Below are positions 17,100 to 26,512 of a stretch of 64,000 nt of DNA, piece after piece (position 1 is the stretch's first letter; each line of letters opens with the position of its first letter). Under the pieces are notes generated by a model that worked only from the letters and a program-made list of their open reading frames with translations, was not told where the DNA came from and searched no databases. A program made the position numbers and the translations under genes. This stretch comes from Pseudomonas sp. P7548 (lineage in GTDB: Bacteria; Pseudomonadota; Gammaproteobacteria; Pseudomonadales; Pseudomonadaceae): contig NZ_JACARO010000043.1 of NCBI RefSeq assembly GCF_013386585.1, positions 59,825-123,824 of the forward strand, given 5' to 3'.

Positions 17100-18278
17100 A
17101 TGCAACTCGTGTTTGAACTGTGTGATGCCGCTACCGGCGAGCCCCCCTTGCGCAAGGTGTTTGAGAGCACCGGCGGGGTGATCGGTCGTGGTGCCGGTTG
17201 CGACTGGGTTATCCCTGACGCCAGCCGGCTTCTGTCCAGTCACCATGCCCTGATCAGCTACCGTGACGGGCAGTATTTCCTGACCGATATCAGCCGCAAC
17301 GGCATCCGGTTGATCGGTACCGATACACCGCTGCACAAAGGCCAGGCCCACCTGATCGTCGAAGGTGAAGTCTTCCTGCTGGGGTCGTTATCGATACGCG
17401 CCAGTCTGGTCGTGCAGGCTGCGCGGACTGGCCCGCAATTGCCCGCCTTCAGAGGCATCATCCCGGACGATGCCTACCTGGATCCGCTCGATGCTTTGGT
17501 GCATGGGCAGTCGCCTGAGGCAACGTTGGAACGACCGTCTGTGTTCAAAGACCCTGCGGGTGTGCCTGATCCATGGGCATGCCGTGACTCAGTGGAGCGA
17601 GACCATCTGGTTGTGCCAAGCCGGGCTGCGCCCTGTGCAGAGGCCCTCCCTGTGAAGCCCGTTGCATGCACGGCTTCGGACGACTCGGCGTTCTGGGCAC
17701 GCTTCGGCGAGGCGCTGGGTATCTGCCTGGATACGCTCGATGCGTCGGGTCGCGAAGCGTTGGCGATCAAGGTCGCAGGTCTGCTCAGGCAGTCGGTGGA
17801 TGGGCTGCAGCAAAGCCTGCGCACCCACGATGAACTCAAACATGAGTTCAACCTGGGGGAGGCCGGTCGCTTGGTCAAAAGCCAGAACCCGTTGAAAGAC
17901 AGTGTGGACGTTCAAGGTGCTATCAGCGCTTTGCTGGGAGCAGGTGAGTTGGGCCAGTTGCCGGCTGAATTGGCCATTGCTCAAGTGTATCGGGACATAC
18001 AGGTGCATCAGGTCGCTATGCTGGTGGCCTGTCGAACGGTGGCGCGCAACACGCTGGTGGCATTCTCACCGGGGCATTTGCTGCTCTGCTTCGAGCGCGT
18101 GGGCAAGTCTCCCAGGTTTGCTGTTGACGGAGCGCATTGGCGTGCCTATCGACGTCATTATCAACAGCGTATGGAAGACGACGCCCAGGGCGAACATCAA
18201 CTGCGAGCGGATTTCGCTCGGGCCTACGACGAGCAGGTGCGCCTGGTTTCAACGCTTTATGCGGGGTACCCGGGATGA
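17100..18278 (+). CDS. tagH: T6SS FHA-domain protein TagH/Fha2
   Basis: A 392-aa protein with an N-terminal FHA domain (GGVIGRGAGCDWVIPD, then LSSHHALI and DISRNGIRL, residues ~23-75) that should bind phosphothreonine, followed by a linker and the conserved TagH C-terminal region (ALLGAGELGQL to ARNTLVAFSPGHLL). In other systems the Ser/Thr kinase phosphorylates the FHA protein and the PP2C phosphatase reverses it, gating assembly; both enzymes are encoded at the end of this operon. It overlaps tssJ by 4 nt. Confidence 0.92.
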   Translation: MQLVFELCDAATGEPPLRKVFESTGGVIGRGAGCDWVIPDASRLLSSHHALISYRDGQYFLTDISRNGIRLIGTDTPLHKGQAHLIVEGEVFLLGSLSIRASLVVQAARTGPQLPAFRGIIPDDAYLDPLDALVHGQSPEATLERPSVFKDPAGVPDPWACRDSVERDHLVVPSRAAPCAEALPVKPVACTASDDSAFWARFGEALGICLDTLDASGREALAIKVAGLLRQSVDGLQQSLRTHDELKHEFNLGEAGRLVKSQNPLKDSVDVQGAISALLGAGELGQLPAELAIAQVYRDIQVHQVAMLVACRTVARNTLVAFSPGHLLLCFERVGKSPRFAVDGAHWRAYRRHYQQRMEDDAQGEHQLRADFARAYDEQVRLVSTLYAGYPG

Positions 18279-18769
18279 TGATCGCAACACGTGCCACGGC
18301 CATTTCAATACCGCTTGTACTGGGCTTGCTCGTAGGCTGCAGCAGCGTTTCGCCGTTGTCGACGGTGACCAAGCTGGAGCTGGTATTGACGGCCAGTGAA
18401 CAGCTCAACCCCGATCTTCATGGGCGCCCCTCCCCTGTGGTGGTGCAACTGCTTGAACTGACCCATCCGGTGGCATTCGAGCACGCGGATTTTTTCAGCC
18501 TCTACGGTCGTGGCGAGCGCGCGTTATCCAAGGATTGGGTGAGCAGCGAGGAGCTGGAACTGCGCCCTGGGGAACGTCAGGTATTAAAACTCAAGGTCGA
18601 GCCACAGAGCCGGTACGTAGGGGTGCTGGCTGCCTACCGTGACCTGCCCCATGTGCAATGGCGGTTTGTGGTGCCCCTGGCTCCGCGACAATTGACCCGT
18701 AGCCATCTGTTACTTGACCAGGCCGGAATACGCGCCGTCAGCCCGCACCCTAGCCAGGGGGAGAACTGA
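18275..18769 (+). CDS. tssJ: T6SS outer-membrane lipoprotein TssJ
   Basis: A 164-aa lipoprotein with signal peptide and lipobox LGLLVGC near residue 20, then the TssJ core including RPSPVVVQLLELTHPVAFEHADFFSLYG and the late LDQAGI region. TssJ anchors the TssL-TssM complex to the outer membrane from its periplasmic face. The ATG at 18275 overlaps the tagH stop (ATGATGA; 18278 is an alternative ATG). Confidence 0.93.
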   Translation: MMIATRATAISIPLVLGLLVGCSSVSPLSTVTKLELVLTASEQLNPDLHGRPSPVVVQLLELTHPVAFEHADFFSLYGRGERALSKDWVSSEELELRPGERQVLKLKVEPQSRYVGVLAAYRDLPHVQWRFVVPLAPRQLTRSHLLLDQAGIRAVSPHPSQGEN

Positions 18770-18770
18770 C

Positions 18771-20099
18771 ATGCAGGTTCATAAGGTTATCTGGCGTGAA
18801 GGCATGCTGCTGCGGCCCCAGCACTTGCAACACAACGATCGTTATTATGACCAACAGCTCAACCGTACGCGCTTGCTTGACAGCAACGCATGGGGGTTCC
18901 TGAGCCTGGACGTCGACTTGCAGTACCTCAATCTGGGCAAATTCGTGGTTAACGGGGCCCGCGGGGTATTACCGGATGGCAGCCTGTTCGAGTTGGGTGG
19001 GCCCATGGAACCGCTCGTACTGGAAGTCCCCGTCAACGCCGCCAGCCAGGGCATCTACCTCGCACTCAGGCTCGCCGCCAGCAGTCAGGTTGAGACCCGC
19101 ACACGGGAGCAGCCCGAGGTGCAGGCACGTTACGTCGCCTGCGAAGCGGAAGTAGGGGATTCGAATGCCGGTGCAGACTCCCGCTGCCAGATCCATTGCG
19201 CCCGGCCGGACCTGCGCCTGGTGCTCGGTGAGCAACGCAGCGAAAACACCTACGTGACGCTCCAGATTGCTCAGTTGCTGAGTTCAAGTATCGAAGGGGG
19301 CATTACCCTGGATACCGATTTCTCGCCGACTTTCATCTACCTGCAGGAGGCGGGCTACGTGGCGTCCTGCCTCAAGGAGGTGATCAGCTTGCTGGCGAGT
19401 CGGGGCGATGCGATTGCCGAAAGGATTCGTGGGAACGATGGCGCAACCGGTGCACAAGTGGGGGATTTCCTGATGCTGCAGTTGATCAACCGCAGCGAGC
19501 CGGTGTTGCGTCACTACCTGGCCCAAGCGCAAGTACGCCCGGAGGGGGTGTACCGTGAACTGTTGTCGGTCCTGGGCGAGTTGTCGACCTTTGCCAGCGA
19601 GAGCAAGCGCGTGCACCTCGACATGCGCTACCAGCACAGCGACCAGGGGGCGAGCTTTCGTGCGGTGATGGGCGGCCTGCGTGCCGCGCTGTCGATAGTG
19701 CTGGAGCAGCACGCGATCGAGTTGGCGCTGCAGCAGCGTCAATACGGTGTGATGGTGTGCCCGATCAGCGACATCACGCTACTGGGCACTGCGACGTTCA
19801 TCCTGGTGGCGGCGGCCCCGTGTGATGGAGACGTGCTCCGGTATCGTTTACCGGCCCACCTGAAGATCGGCCCCGTGGAGCGGATACGCGAGCTGGTCAA
19901 CTTGCAACTGGCGGGCATCAAGGTGCGGCCACTGCCGGTGGCGCCACGCCAGATGCCGTTTCATGCAGGCAAAACCTATTTCATGCTTGAACTCAGCGCG
20001 TCTGACGTCACGCGATTGGAACAGTCGGGTGGCTTTGCCTTCCACGTGAGTGGCGAGTTCACTGAGTTGGAGCTCAGCTTCTGGGCTATCAGGAATTGA
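18771..20099 (+). CDS. tssK: T6SS baseplate-membrane adaptor TssK
   Basis: A 442-aa TssK (VasE/ImpJ) protein with the canonical start VHKVIWREGMLLRPQHLQ and later FLLIAAAPCD-like FILVAAAPCDGD and LPxxxxIGP-type LPAHLKIGPVERIREL. It links the TssEFG baseplate to the TssLM membrane complex and evolved from phage receptor-binding proteins. The start ATG is immediately after the tssJ stop. Typical length and no interruption. Confidence 0.96.
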   Translation: MQVHKVIWREGMLLRPQHLQHNDRYYDQQLNRTRLLDSNAWGFLSLDVDLQYLNLGKFVVNGARGVLPDGSLFELGGPMEPLVLEVPVNAASQGIYLALRLAASSQVETRTREQPEVQARYVACEAEVGDSNAGADSRCQIHCARPDLRLVLGEQRSENTYVTLQIAQLLSSSIEGGITLDTDFSPTFIYLQEAGYVASCLKEVISLLASRGDAIAERIRGNDGATGAQVGDFLMLQLINRSEPVLRHYLAQAQVRPEGVYRELLSVLGELSTFASESKRVHLDMRYQHSDQGASFRAVMGGLRAALSIVLEQHAIELALQQRQYGVMVCPISDITLLGTATFILVAAAPCDGDVLRYRLPAHLKIGPVERIRELVNLQLAGIKVRPLPVAPRQMPFHAGKTYFMLELSASDVTRLEQSGGFAFHVSGEFTELELSFWAIRN

Positions 20100-20104
20100 A
20101 TACG

Positions 20105-20971
20105 ATGAACAAGGACAGTGAATACCCCTCCGACGAAAAAACCGTGCTGCTTGACCGCGAGGTGGACGGGCCGCCACAGGGGCCGGTGACAGACTTCGTT
20201 TCCACCCCCCGGTTCGAGCAGTTGGAAGACCGGATGATCTATACCGCCACTTGGCAGGGTGCACGGCCTTGCAAAGTGGGGCCTAACACGCTGGTATCAG
20301 CCGCCTGGGAGGTGCTGTGTGAAGTGATCCGGCTCAAGCTCAGTACCGGTCGGGAAAACCTGCTGTCCCTCAATGACCGCCTGGGTGCATGCATTGCCCG
20401 CTTCGAAACCTGTGCCTTGAATGAGGGCATCGAGAGCAGCCAGGTGATGTGCGCACGTTACGTGTTATGCAGCGTGCTGGATGAGGGGGTGGTCACCACG
20501 GCATGGGGCAATCACAGCGACTGGTCGAAGGTCAGCCTGCTGAGCCGGTTTCACCACGAGACGTTTGGTGGAGAAAAGTTTTTCGAGGTACTGGATCGCC
20601 TGTCACGGGATCCGGTCAAGCACCTGGCAACCCTGGAGCTTCTGTACCTGTGCCTGGCGTTGGGGTTCGAAGGCAAATACAGGGTGATGACGCGAGGAGG
20701 GGAGCAGCTTGAGGCGATTCGGGATGCCTTGTATCGACAGATCAGGCATGTGCGTGGCGACCCGCCGCCTCTCTTCACGGCGCCACCCTCGGCAGGCGCT
20801 CCGCGCCGCAGGCGACTGCCTGTTGTTTCGGCCACCGGGTGCGCCGTGTGTGGCCTGGTCGTAGTGCTGGCGATGTATTCGGGAGCCGCCTGGGTATTGG
20901 GGCAACAGCGCGACGACATACTGCAACGCTATCAATCTTCAGCGCCGGTTTTGACGCGCGCGACTCAGTAA
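20105..20971 (+). CDS. tssL: T6SS inner-membrane protein TssL (DotU)
   Basis: A 288-aa DotU/TssL with the cytoplasmic helical domain first (LSLNDRLGACIARFE, MCARYVLCSVLDEGV, SLLSRFHHETFGGEKFFEVL) and a single C-terminal transmembrane helix near residues 240-265. There is no OmpA/peptidoglycan-binding extension, so anchoring to the wall must come from another subunit. The ATG at 20105 was preferred to the TTG at 20096 that overlaps the tssK stop. Confidence 0.94.
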   Translation: MNKDSEYPSDEKTVLLDREVDGPPQGPVTDFVSTPRFEQLEDRMIYTATWQGARPCKVGPNTLVSAAWEVLCEVIRLKLSTGRENLLSLNDRLGACIARFETCALNEGIESSQVMCARYVLCSVLDEGVVTTAWGNHSDWSKVSLLSRFHHETFGGEKFFEVLDRLSRDPVKHLATLELLYLCLALGFEGKYRVMTRGGEQLEAIRDALYRQIRHVRGDPPPLFTAPPSAGAPRRRRLPVVSATGCAVCGLVVVLAMYSGAAWVLGQQRDDILQRYQSSAPVLTRATQ

Positions 20972-20986
20972 CGCAGGGAATATTCA

Positions 20987-23900
20987 ATGAACGCATTCTT
21001 CAAGGGCGCGGGCACCGTGCTGCGCAAGCGTTGGGCATGGAGCCTGCTGCTGGTGCTTTCGATGGCCTGTATGGTCTGGTTCCTCGGGCCACTGCTGGCC
21101 GTGGATGACCACCGGTTCTGGAAAAGCCCAACGGCCCGACTGTCGACGATCAGCCTGTTGTTTCTGCTGTGGGGCCTGGCGATGGTGATTGCCAGCGCGC
21201 GTCACACCGTTCGGCAGGGTAAACCTGAGCACCAGGCGCGAAACAGGCATCAAGGTCTTGTGGAGAACGAACGCAGGCACGTACGCGGGCGTTTCAAGGA
21301 GGCCCTGCATACCCTGAAAACCACTCACCGTTATGCGGGTCGAGGCACAGGATGGCGTCGCGATTTGCCCTGGTACTTGCTGATCGGCCAGCAGGGGAGT
21401 GGCAAGTCCAGCCTGTTGGCCGCCAGCGGCTTGCAATCGCCGCTGGATCGCAGAGAGCCGGCAACCCCTCAGGGTACGGCCTTCTGTGACTGGTATTTCG
21501 CCGACCAGGGTGTGCTGGTGGAAACCGCTGGACGTTACTTGAGCCAACTCGACAGCCCGGTAGATGCTGCGGGCTGGGCGACCTTGCTGGGCCTGTGCAA
21601 GGCCAGGCGCCGGACTCGACCGCTCAATGGCGTGGTTGTGACAGTGTCGATCGAGACCTTGCTGGGCAGCAACGCGCACGACCTGAACCTGCATGCCCGG
21701 CAGGTTCATTCCCGACTACAGGACATCCAGCAGGTGTTGCATGTCGACGTACCGATCTATCTGGTCCTGACCCAGGCAGACCACCTGCCGGGATACGCCG
21801 AATTCTTCGATACGCCTCTGAACGAGGGGGCCGACGGCGTATTGGGTGCGCCTGTGGTGATCGGCAAGGCTGGGGCCGACGTCGGTGTGGTGCGCCAGGC
21901 ATTCGAGGCGTTGGTGCAGCGCTTGAGCGGTGAATTGATCACGCGATTGCACCAGGAGCGCAGCACGGAGCGTCGCGCTCGGATTCTGGATTTCCCACTG
22001 CAGTTGGCGCAAATCGGTGAGCGTTTGTGCCAGTTCATCGAATTGGCGTTCTGCGCCCATCGTTATCAGCGCATCAACGGGCTGCGCGGTTTTTACCTGA
22101 GCAGCGCTGCTGAACGTCGCCCTCCCTTCGGGCAGGGCCTGTTCGCCCGGATGATTTTTGCCGAGGCGGATCTTGCGGGGCTTCAGAGGCCAGAGTTGCG
22201 CCGCCTGCGCCGACGCCAGGGAACCCTGGCGATTACGGCTGTTCTCGTCGTGGGCCTCGCCGCCGGGCTGTGGTGGCACAGCTACTCGGCCAATCATCAG
22301 CGGCTTGAACAACTGGCCTTTCTGGCCGAGGCTTCGACTCCGGCGCAACCCGGTGCGGACGAAACCCTGGCGCTGCTGCCCTTGCTGGACAACCGCCTGG
22401 CATCCACGCGGGTGTTTGCGCTTGCGGCGGACACGCACTGGATTGAACGGGCTGGCTTGTACCAGGGAGAGGCCACGCGGGCGCCGTTGGTCAGGGCCTA
22501 TGAAGAGGCGTTGCTGCAACTGTTTTTGTCCCAGGTGACCCGTCTCCTCGAAGCCCAGGTGCGCACGAGCCTTGGCAACCGCGAACACTTGCTGGACAAC
22601 CTGCGTGCGTACCTGATGCTCAGCCTGCCCGCACGCCGTGATACGGGATGGTTGGCGCAACGCATGGCGGGGCATTGGTCCTTGCGCCATGCGGGTGAGC
22701 CGGCGGTACAGGCGCGTTTGAATGAACATTTCAGTCGCCTGCTCGATCATCCTTTCGCTGCCCGGTTGGATGAAGACCTGATAGCTCAGGCACGCCAAGC
22801 GCTGCGGGGCGAGTCGCTGGCGGAGGTGGTCTATCGCGTGCTGCGCGAACAATCGCGCAACCTGGAGCCGTATCGCCTCGCAGATGGCCGTGTGTTCGAG
22901 GGGCTCGATCCCCCCATTCCCGGGTTCTACGGCAAACGGTACCTGCAGTATTTCGAGAAGCAAGGTCCCCGGCTGGTCAATGCGATTGCTCAGGACAATT
23001 GGGTATTGGGAGAGGCCACCGATCTCAGTGCGATGGACCTGCGCCGCTTGATGGTCGAGTTACAGCAACGCTACTTCAGTGAATATGCCGACGCCTGGGC
23101 CAATGCCCTGGGCGGTATCCGCTTGCGCAGCACCGAGGACCTCAAGCAGGGCGCCGAGCAGTTGGCGAACCTGACCTCGGCGCAGTCACCGCTGGTGCTG
23201 ATGTTGCAGCAGATTCTTGAAAATACGCGTTTGCTGCCTGGCAACGCCACGCTGGAGACTTTGACCCACGACGCGGGCGGGGCGCTCGGCACGGCGATAC
23301 AGTCGAGGGTACCCGAGGCGCTGCTTGGTCAGCTGCCCTTGGCCGGCCCTGATGATGCCGCGCGGCGGGCATTGCAGCGCCGTTTCGAACCTCTGCATCA
23401 GCTGCTGGATGACCAGCAGAACCCGGGTGCCGAGTTGACCCAGGTGCTACGCCAGCTCGACGCTTTGCACCTGCAGCTGGCAGCCCTGGACAGAGAGGGA
23501 TCACCCGAGCAGGCCGCCTTCCAGCTTGCCAAACGGCGCATGGAGGGGCAGCAGGACGCATCGAGTCAGTTGCGTAACGCTACGACACGCCTGCCGCTTC
23601 CGATCAAGGGTTGGCTCGAAGGCATTGCCGACGACAGTTGGCGCCATCTGCTCGATGACGCCTATGTGTATGTAAACCAGCGCTATCAAGGCGAGGTGTA
23701 CGGCCTTTATGCCAAGGCAATCCGGCAGCGATACCCGTTTAATGCCCACGCCGCCAGTGACGTGGCACTGAGCGATTTTCAGGAGTTTTTCAAACCCCAG
23801 GGCGTTCTGGCGCGGTTCCACGACGCTTACTTGAAGCCATTTGTAGGCATCGACGCCAACCGCTATCGCTTGCGCGGGCTGGAGGGCCGCAGCCTGCCGA

Positions 23901-24370
23901 TGTCGCGCTCGCTGCTGGAACAGTTGACCAAGGCACATACCGTCCGCCGCAGCTTTTTCAGCGGGGACCAGGGGGAGTGGGCGGTTCGTTTCACACTGGC
24001 GCCCTACAGCCTGGACCAGGCTGTCAGCCGTGCGACCCTGCGGGTTGGCGACCAGCAACTGGAGTACCGTCATGGGCCAATCATGCCATTGGCACTGGCC
24101 TGGCCCTATGAGGCTGAAAATGGCCGCAGCAGCCTGGTGCTTGAGCGGGAAGCCGAGCAACCCCTGGGCATCGAGAAAAACAGCGGCGCCTGGTCGTTGT
24201 TTCGATTCTTTGAATTGATGCAGAGCGAGCCGGCGAACGGTCGGGATACGCAAATACTCAAGGCGGACCTTGCCGGTTTGCGTGCCAACTACCTATTGGT
24301 CAGCCAGCGCACGCCCAGCCCATTCCAGATGGATGCCTGGCGCACCTTCCGTTTGCCGGAGCAACTATGA
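20987..24370 (+). CDS. tssM: T6SS inner-membrane protein TssM (IcmF)
   Basis: A 1127-aa IcmF/TssM. Two N-terminal transmembrane helices (residues ~15-65), a cytoplasmic domain with an intact P-loop GQQGSGKSS near residue 133, a third helix near 414 (AITAVLVVGLAAGLWW), then a large periplasmic part ending in a beta-rich TssJ-binding region. It forms the trans-envelope channel. The P-loop suggests nucleotide binding, which is not universal in TssM. It overlaps the phosphatase start by 4 nt. Confidence 0.95.
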   Translation: MNAFFKGAGTVLRKRWAWSLLLVLSMACMVWFLGPLLAVDDHRFWKSPTARLSTISLLFLLWGLAMVIASARHTVRQGKPEHQARNRHQGLVENERRHVRGRFKEALHTLKTTHRYAGRGTGWRRDLPWYLLIGQQGSGKSSLLAASGLQSPLDRREPATPQGTAFCDWYFADQGVLVETAGRYLSQLDSPVDAAGWATLLGLCKARRRTRPLNGVVVTVSIETLLGSNAHDLNLHARQVHSRLQDIQQVLHVDVPIYLVLTQADHLPGYAEFFDTPLNEGADGVLGAPVVIGKAGADVGVVRQAFEALVQRLSGELITRLHQERSTERRARILDFPLQLAQIGERLCQFIELAFCAHRYQRINGLRGFYLSSAAERRPPFGQGLFARMIFAEADLAGLQRPELRRLRRRQGTLAITAVLVVGLAAGLWWHSYSANHQRLEQLAFLAEASTPAQPGADETLALLPLLDNRLASTRVFALAADTHWIERAGLYQGEATRAPLVRAYEEALLQLFLSQVTRLLEAQVRTSLGNREHLLDNLRAYLMLSLPARRDTGWLAQRMAGHWSLRHAGEPAVQARLNEHFSRLLDHPFAARLDEDLIAQARQALRGESLAEVVYRVLREQSRNLEPYRLADGRVFEGLDPPIPGFYGKRYLQYFEKQGPRLVNAIAQDNWVLGEATDLSAMDLRRLMVELQQRYFSEYADAWANALGGIRLRSTEDLKQGAEQLANLTSAQSPLVLMLQQILENTRLLPGNATLETLTHDAGGALGTAIQSRVPEALLGQLPLAGPDDAARRALQRRFEPLHQLLDDQQNPGAELTQVLRQLDALHLQLAALDREGSPEQAAFQLAKRRMEGQQDASSQLRNATTRLPLPIKGWLEGIADDSWRHLLDDAYVYVNQRYQGEVYGLYAKAIRQRYPFNAHAASDVALSDFQEFFKPQGVLARFHDAYLKPFVGIDANRYRLRGLEGRSLPMSRSLLEQLTKAHTVRRSFFSGDQGEWAVRFTLAPYSLDQAVSRATLRVGDQQLEYRHGPIMPLALAWPYEAENGRSSLVLEREAEQPLGIEKNSGAWSLFRFFELMQSEPANGRDTQILKADLAGLRANYLLVSQRTPSPFQMDAWRTFRLPEQL

Positions 24371-25083
24371 ATGCGCACGAACAGGCCTGGCACAGTGCTG
24401 CACGCACTGAGCAAGGCAAGGGGCGGGCGCGCAACGAAGATGCGTTCCTTGACCGTGGGCAAAGCGGTTGTTGGGCGGTGGCGGATGGAATGGGAGGGCA
24501 TGGGGCCGGGCATGTGGCCAGTCGCTCGGTGGTCGACAGCCTTGCTGCGCTGCCCGGCGAGGGCAATCTTGACCAACGGATAGACGCTGTCCGACGGTGT
24601 TTGCAACGGTTGAACCGGCGCCTGAGCGACTGCGACGCGCACGATGTCATGGGCAGCACCGTGATGGTGTTGTTGCTCGATGACCGTCGTGCTGCGTGCC
24701 TGTGGGCGGGGGATAGCCGTTGCTACCTGTGGCGTGGGCAACGCCTGTACCAGTTGTCGCAGGACCACTCCCTGCTGCGCCAATTGATGGAAGAGCAACG
24801 GATGAGCCAAGAGCAGGCCCAGGCCCATCCAGATGCCAGGGCCCTGACCCGCGCTGTGGGGGCAGGGCACTCGTTGCGTCTTGAGGTGCTGGAGCTCAGC
24901 ACCCGGCCGGGTGATGTGTTTCTACTGTGCAGCGATGGCGTTTACCAGGGGCTTAGCCATGCTGAACTGGGCAACGCCCTGGGCAGGGGCACGCCGCACC
25001 AGGTGCTGGATCAGTTGTTTGCAGCCGCCTTGCGCGGGCCTTGTCGGGACGACCTGACGGCCGTGGTGGTGCAGCCGCGATGA
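24367..25083 (+). CDS. PP2C-family Ser/Thr phosphatase (Stp1/PppA)
   Basis: A 238-aa PPM phosphatase with the metal-site motifs RNED (residues 22-25), VADGMGGHGAGHVASR, LWAGDSRCYLWR, LCSDGVY and the last metal ligand in RDDLTAVVVQ. It should dephosphorylate T6SS targets such as the FHA protein, opposing the adjacent kinase. Its ATG overlaps the tssM stop and its stop overlaps the kinase start (ATGA), so both signalling genes are translationally coupled to the secretion operon. Confidence 0.93.
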   Translation: MNAHEQAWHSAARTEQGKGRARNEDAFLDRGQSGCWAVADGMGGHGAGHVASRSVVDSLAALPGEGNLDQRIDAVRRCLQRLNRRLSDCDAHDVMGSTVMVLLLDDRRAACLWAGDSRCYLWRGQRLYQLSQDHSLLRQLMEEQRMSQEQAQAHPDARALTRAVGAGHSLRLEVLELSTRPGDVFLLCSDGVYQGLSHAELGNALGRGTPHQVLDQLFAAALRGPCRDDLTAVVVQPR

Positions 25084-25919
25084 CGGCTGCCGAGACACCG
25101 GCGCTGCTGGCTGGGCGTTACTACCTGGAACGTGTATTGGGCTCGGGCGGGATGGGGGTGGTTTACCGCGCGCGCGACCTGTTGCACGAACAGTTTGGTG
25201 AGCCAAACTCGGCGGTGGCCCTCAAGGTGTTGGGCGAGCCCCTCTCCCAGGTGCCCGACGCACCTGCATTGCTCTACAGTGAATTTGCCCTGACGCGTGG
25301 GTTGCTGCACCCGCATGTCGTGCGGGTGTTTTCGTTTGAAGTCGACACCCGCAACCAAACCGCATTTTTCACCATGGAATTGATGCACGGGCTCACACTC
25401 GACCAACTGTTGAAGGAACGTTCAGGCGGCCTGCCCTGGCAAGCCTTGCAACCGATCGCAGTGCAATTGCTCGATGCGTTGGCCTATGTCCATCGACAAG
25501 GCGTACTGCATGGCGATGTAAAACCGGTGAACATCATGATGGGCGAAGGCGGGGTGCGTTTGTTCGATTTTGGCCTCGGCCATTGCCAGGCGCAGGCCGA
25601 GGCCGGGTTGCCGTGTTTGAGCCGTGATCGCCTCAACGCCTGGACCCCGGCCTACGCGGCCCCGGAGTTGCTGGCCGGAAGTGCCTTGACGGCCAGTGCC
25701 GACCTGTATGCCGTTGCCTGTGTGTTGTTCGAGTTGGCCCACGGCAAGCGCCTGGGCGAGCGTGGCCCGGCCGAGCGGCTGTCCCGGCCCCGGCAATTGC
25801 CCAGGCATTGCTGGGCTGCGTTACGTTCGGCATTGGCCGTGGACCCCGGGCAACGAACCCTCTGTGTGGCGGAGCTGGGAGAGGCCATGGCACGTTCCGG
25901 GCGGCGCTGGTTCAGGTAG
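25080..25919 (+). CDS. Ser/Thr protein kinase (Stk1/PpkA-like), kinase domain only
   Basis: A 279-aa Hanks-type kinase: glycine loop GSGGMG (residues 21-26), the ATP lysine K49 in VALKV, catalytic loop HGDVKPVN (144-151), DFG at 163-165 and APELLAG. The usual Arg before the catalytic Asp is Gly, making it a non-RD kinase. It ends with the kinase fold: no transmembrane helix, vWA or periplasmic sensor, unlike the long PpkA of HSI-I, so it is probably cytoplasmic. The start overlaps the phosphatase stop, and its 3' end overlaps the convergent next gene by 8 nt. Confidence 0.92.
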   Translation: MTAAETPALLAGRYYLERVLGSGGMGVVYRARDLLHEQFGEPNSAVALKVLGEPLSQVPDAPALLYSEFALTRGLLHPHVVRVFSFEVDTRNQTAFFTMELMHGLTLDQLLKERSGGLPWQALQPIAVQLLDALAYVHRQGVLHGDVKPVNIMMGEGGVRLFDFGLGHCQAQAEAGLPCLSRDRLNAWTPAYAAPELLAGSALTASADLYAVACVLFELAHGKRLGERGPAERLSRPRQLPRHCWAALRSALAVDPGQRTLCVAELGEAMARSGRRWFR

Positions 25920-26244
25920 CGGGCAGGTCATGCAATTGGCAGTATTCGGCCCAACTCAAGCCGGCCATCTGTGCGACTTCCCTGTGCACTTCAAGGCGTT
26001 GGGCCTCGAAGGCGTGTGGCGATTCCGCGGTGAGCTTGAGAGTCAGCTCCCAGGCGAACAACCCCTGGCTCTCGGCTTCGGCTTCAAAGGCTTCATGCAG
26101 GCGTTCGGCACGGTAGTGTGCCAGGGTTTCGCCTTTGGCCTGGGCGGCCAAGGGGTTCAGCGAGTCCAGTTCGGTGGCAACGTCCGGGTGCTCTTTAAGG
26201 AATCTGTCGAGGGCCAGTTGGTGGTTATCGCCAGGTGGGGTCAA
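25912..26244 (-). CDS. DUF6388-like small protein
   Basis: A 110-aa acidic, helical, soluble protein (LDRFLKEHPDVATELDSLNPLAAQ; WELTLKLTAESPHAFEAQRLEVH; MAGLSWAEYCQLHDL). It resembles the DUF6388 family common in Pseudomonas, with no known role. The start is a TTG, backed by GGAG 7 nt upstream; there is no better ATG. It is convergent with, and overlaps by 8 nt, the T6SS kinase gene, so it marks the boundary of the secretion locus rather than belonging to it. Confidence 0.65.
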   Translation of the reverse strand: MTPPGDNHQLALDRFLKEHPDVATELDSLNPLAAQAKGETLAHYRAERLHEAFEAEAESQGLFAWELTLKLTAESPHAFEAQRLEVHREVAQMAGLSWAEYCQLHDLPAT

Positions 26245-26512
26245 AGGTAGGCTCCAAGTAGTGTTAAGGGCATTGTTTAAGCGCTGGATGATGCCTGTTG
26301 AGGTTAGCCCACGAAGCGCCGCGAATCACGAAATCTGAAGAGGGGCAGCCCCCAGGCCCTGAGGCGGGCAACCAAACAGGCGTCGGTTATTGAAAAATTG
26401 CCTGTGGCGCGGCAAAAGCCTTTCGCTCCCGGTGCCAGGACGTGTAGCGTTACCCAGGATTTGCGGGGGGAGTGCCTGATGGGGCACAGAGCGATGGGCA
26501 GAGGGATGGGTC
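26245..26512. other. 268-nt divergent intergenic region, DUF6388-like / EIIC-EAL gene
   Basis: No gene or clear structure is seen. It should contain the leftward promoter of the small gene and the rightward promoter of the EIIC-EAL gene. A weak ribosome site, GAGGGATGGGTC, precedes the ATG at 26513. Confidence 0.5.
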
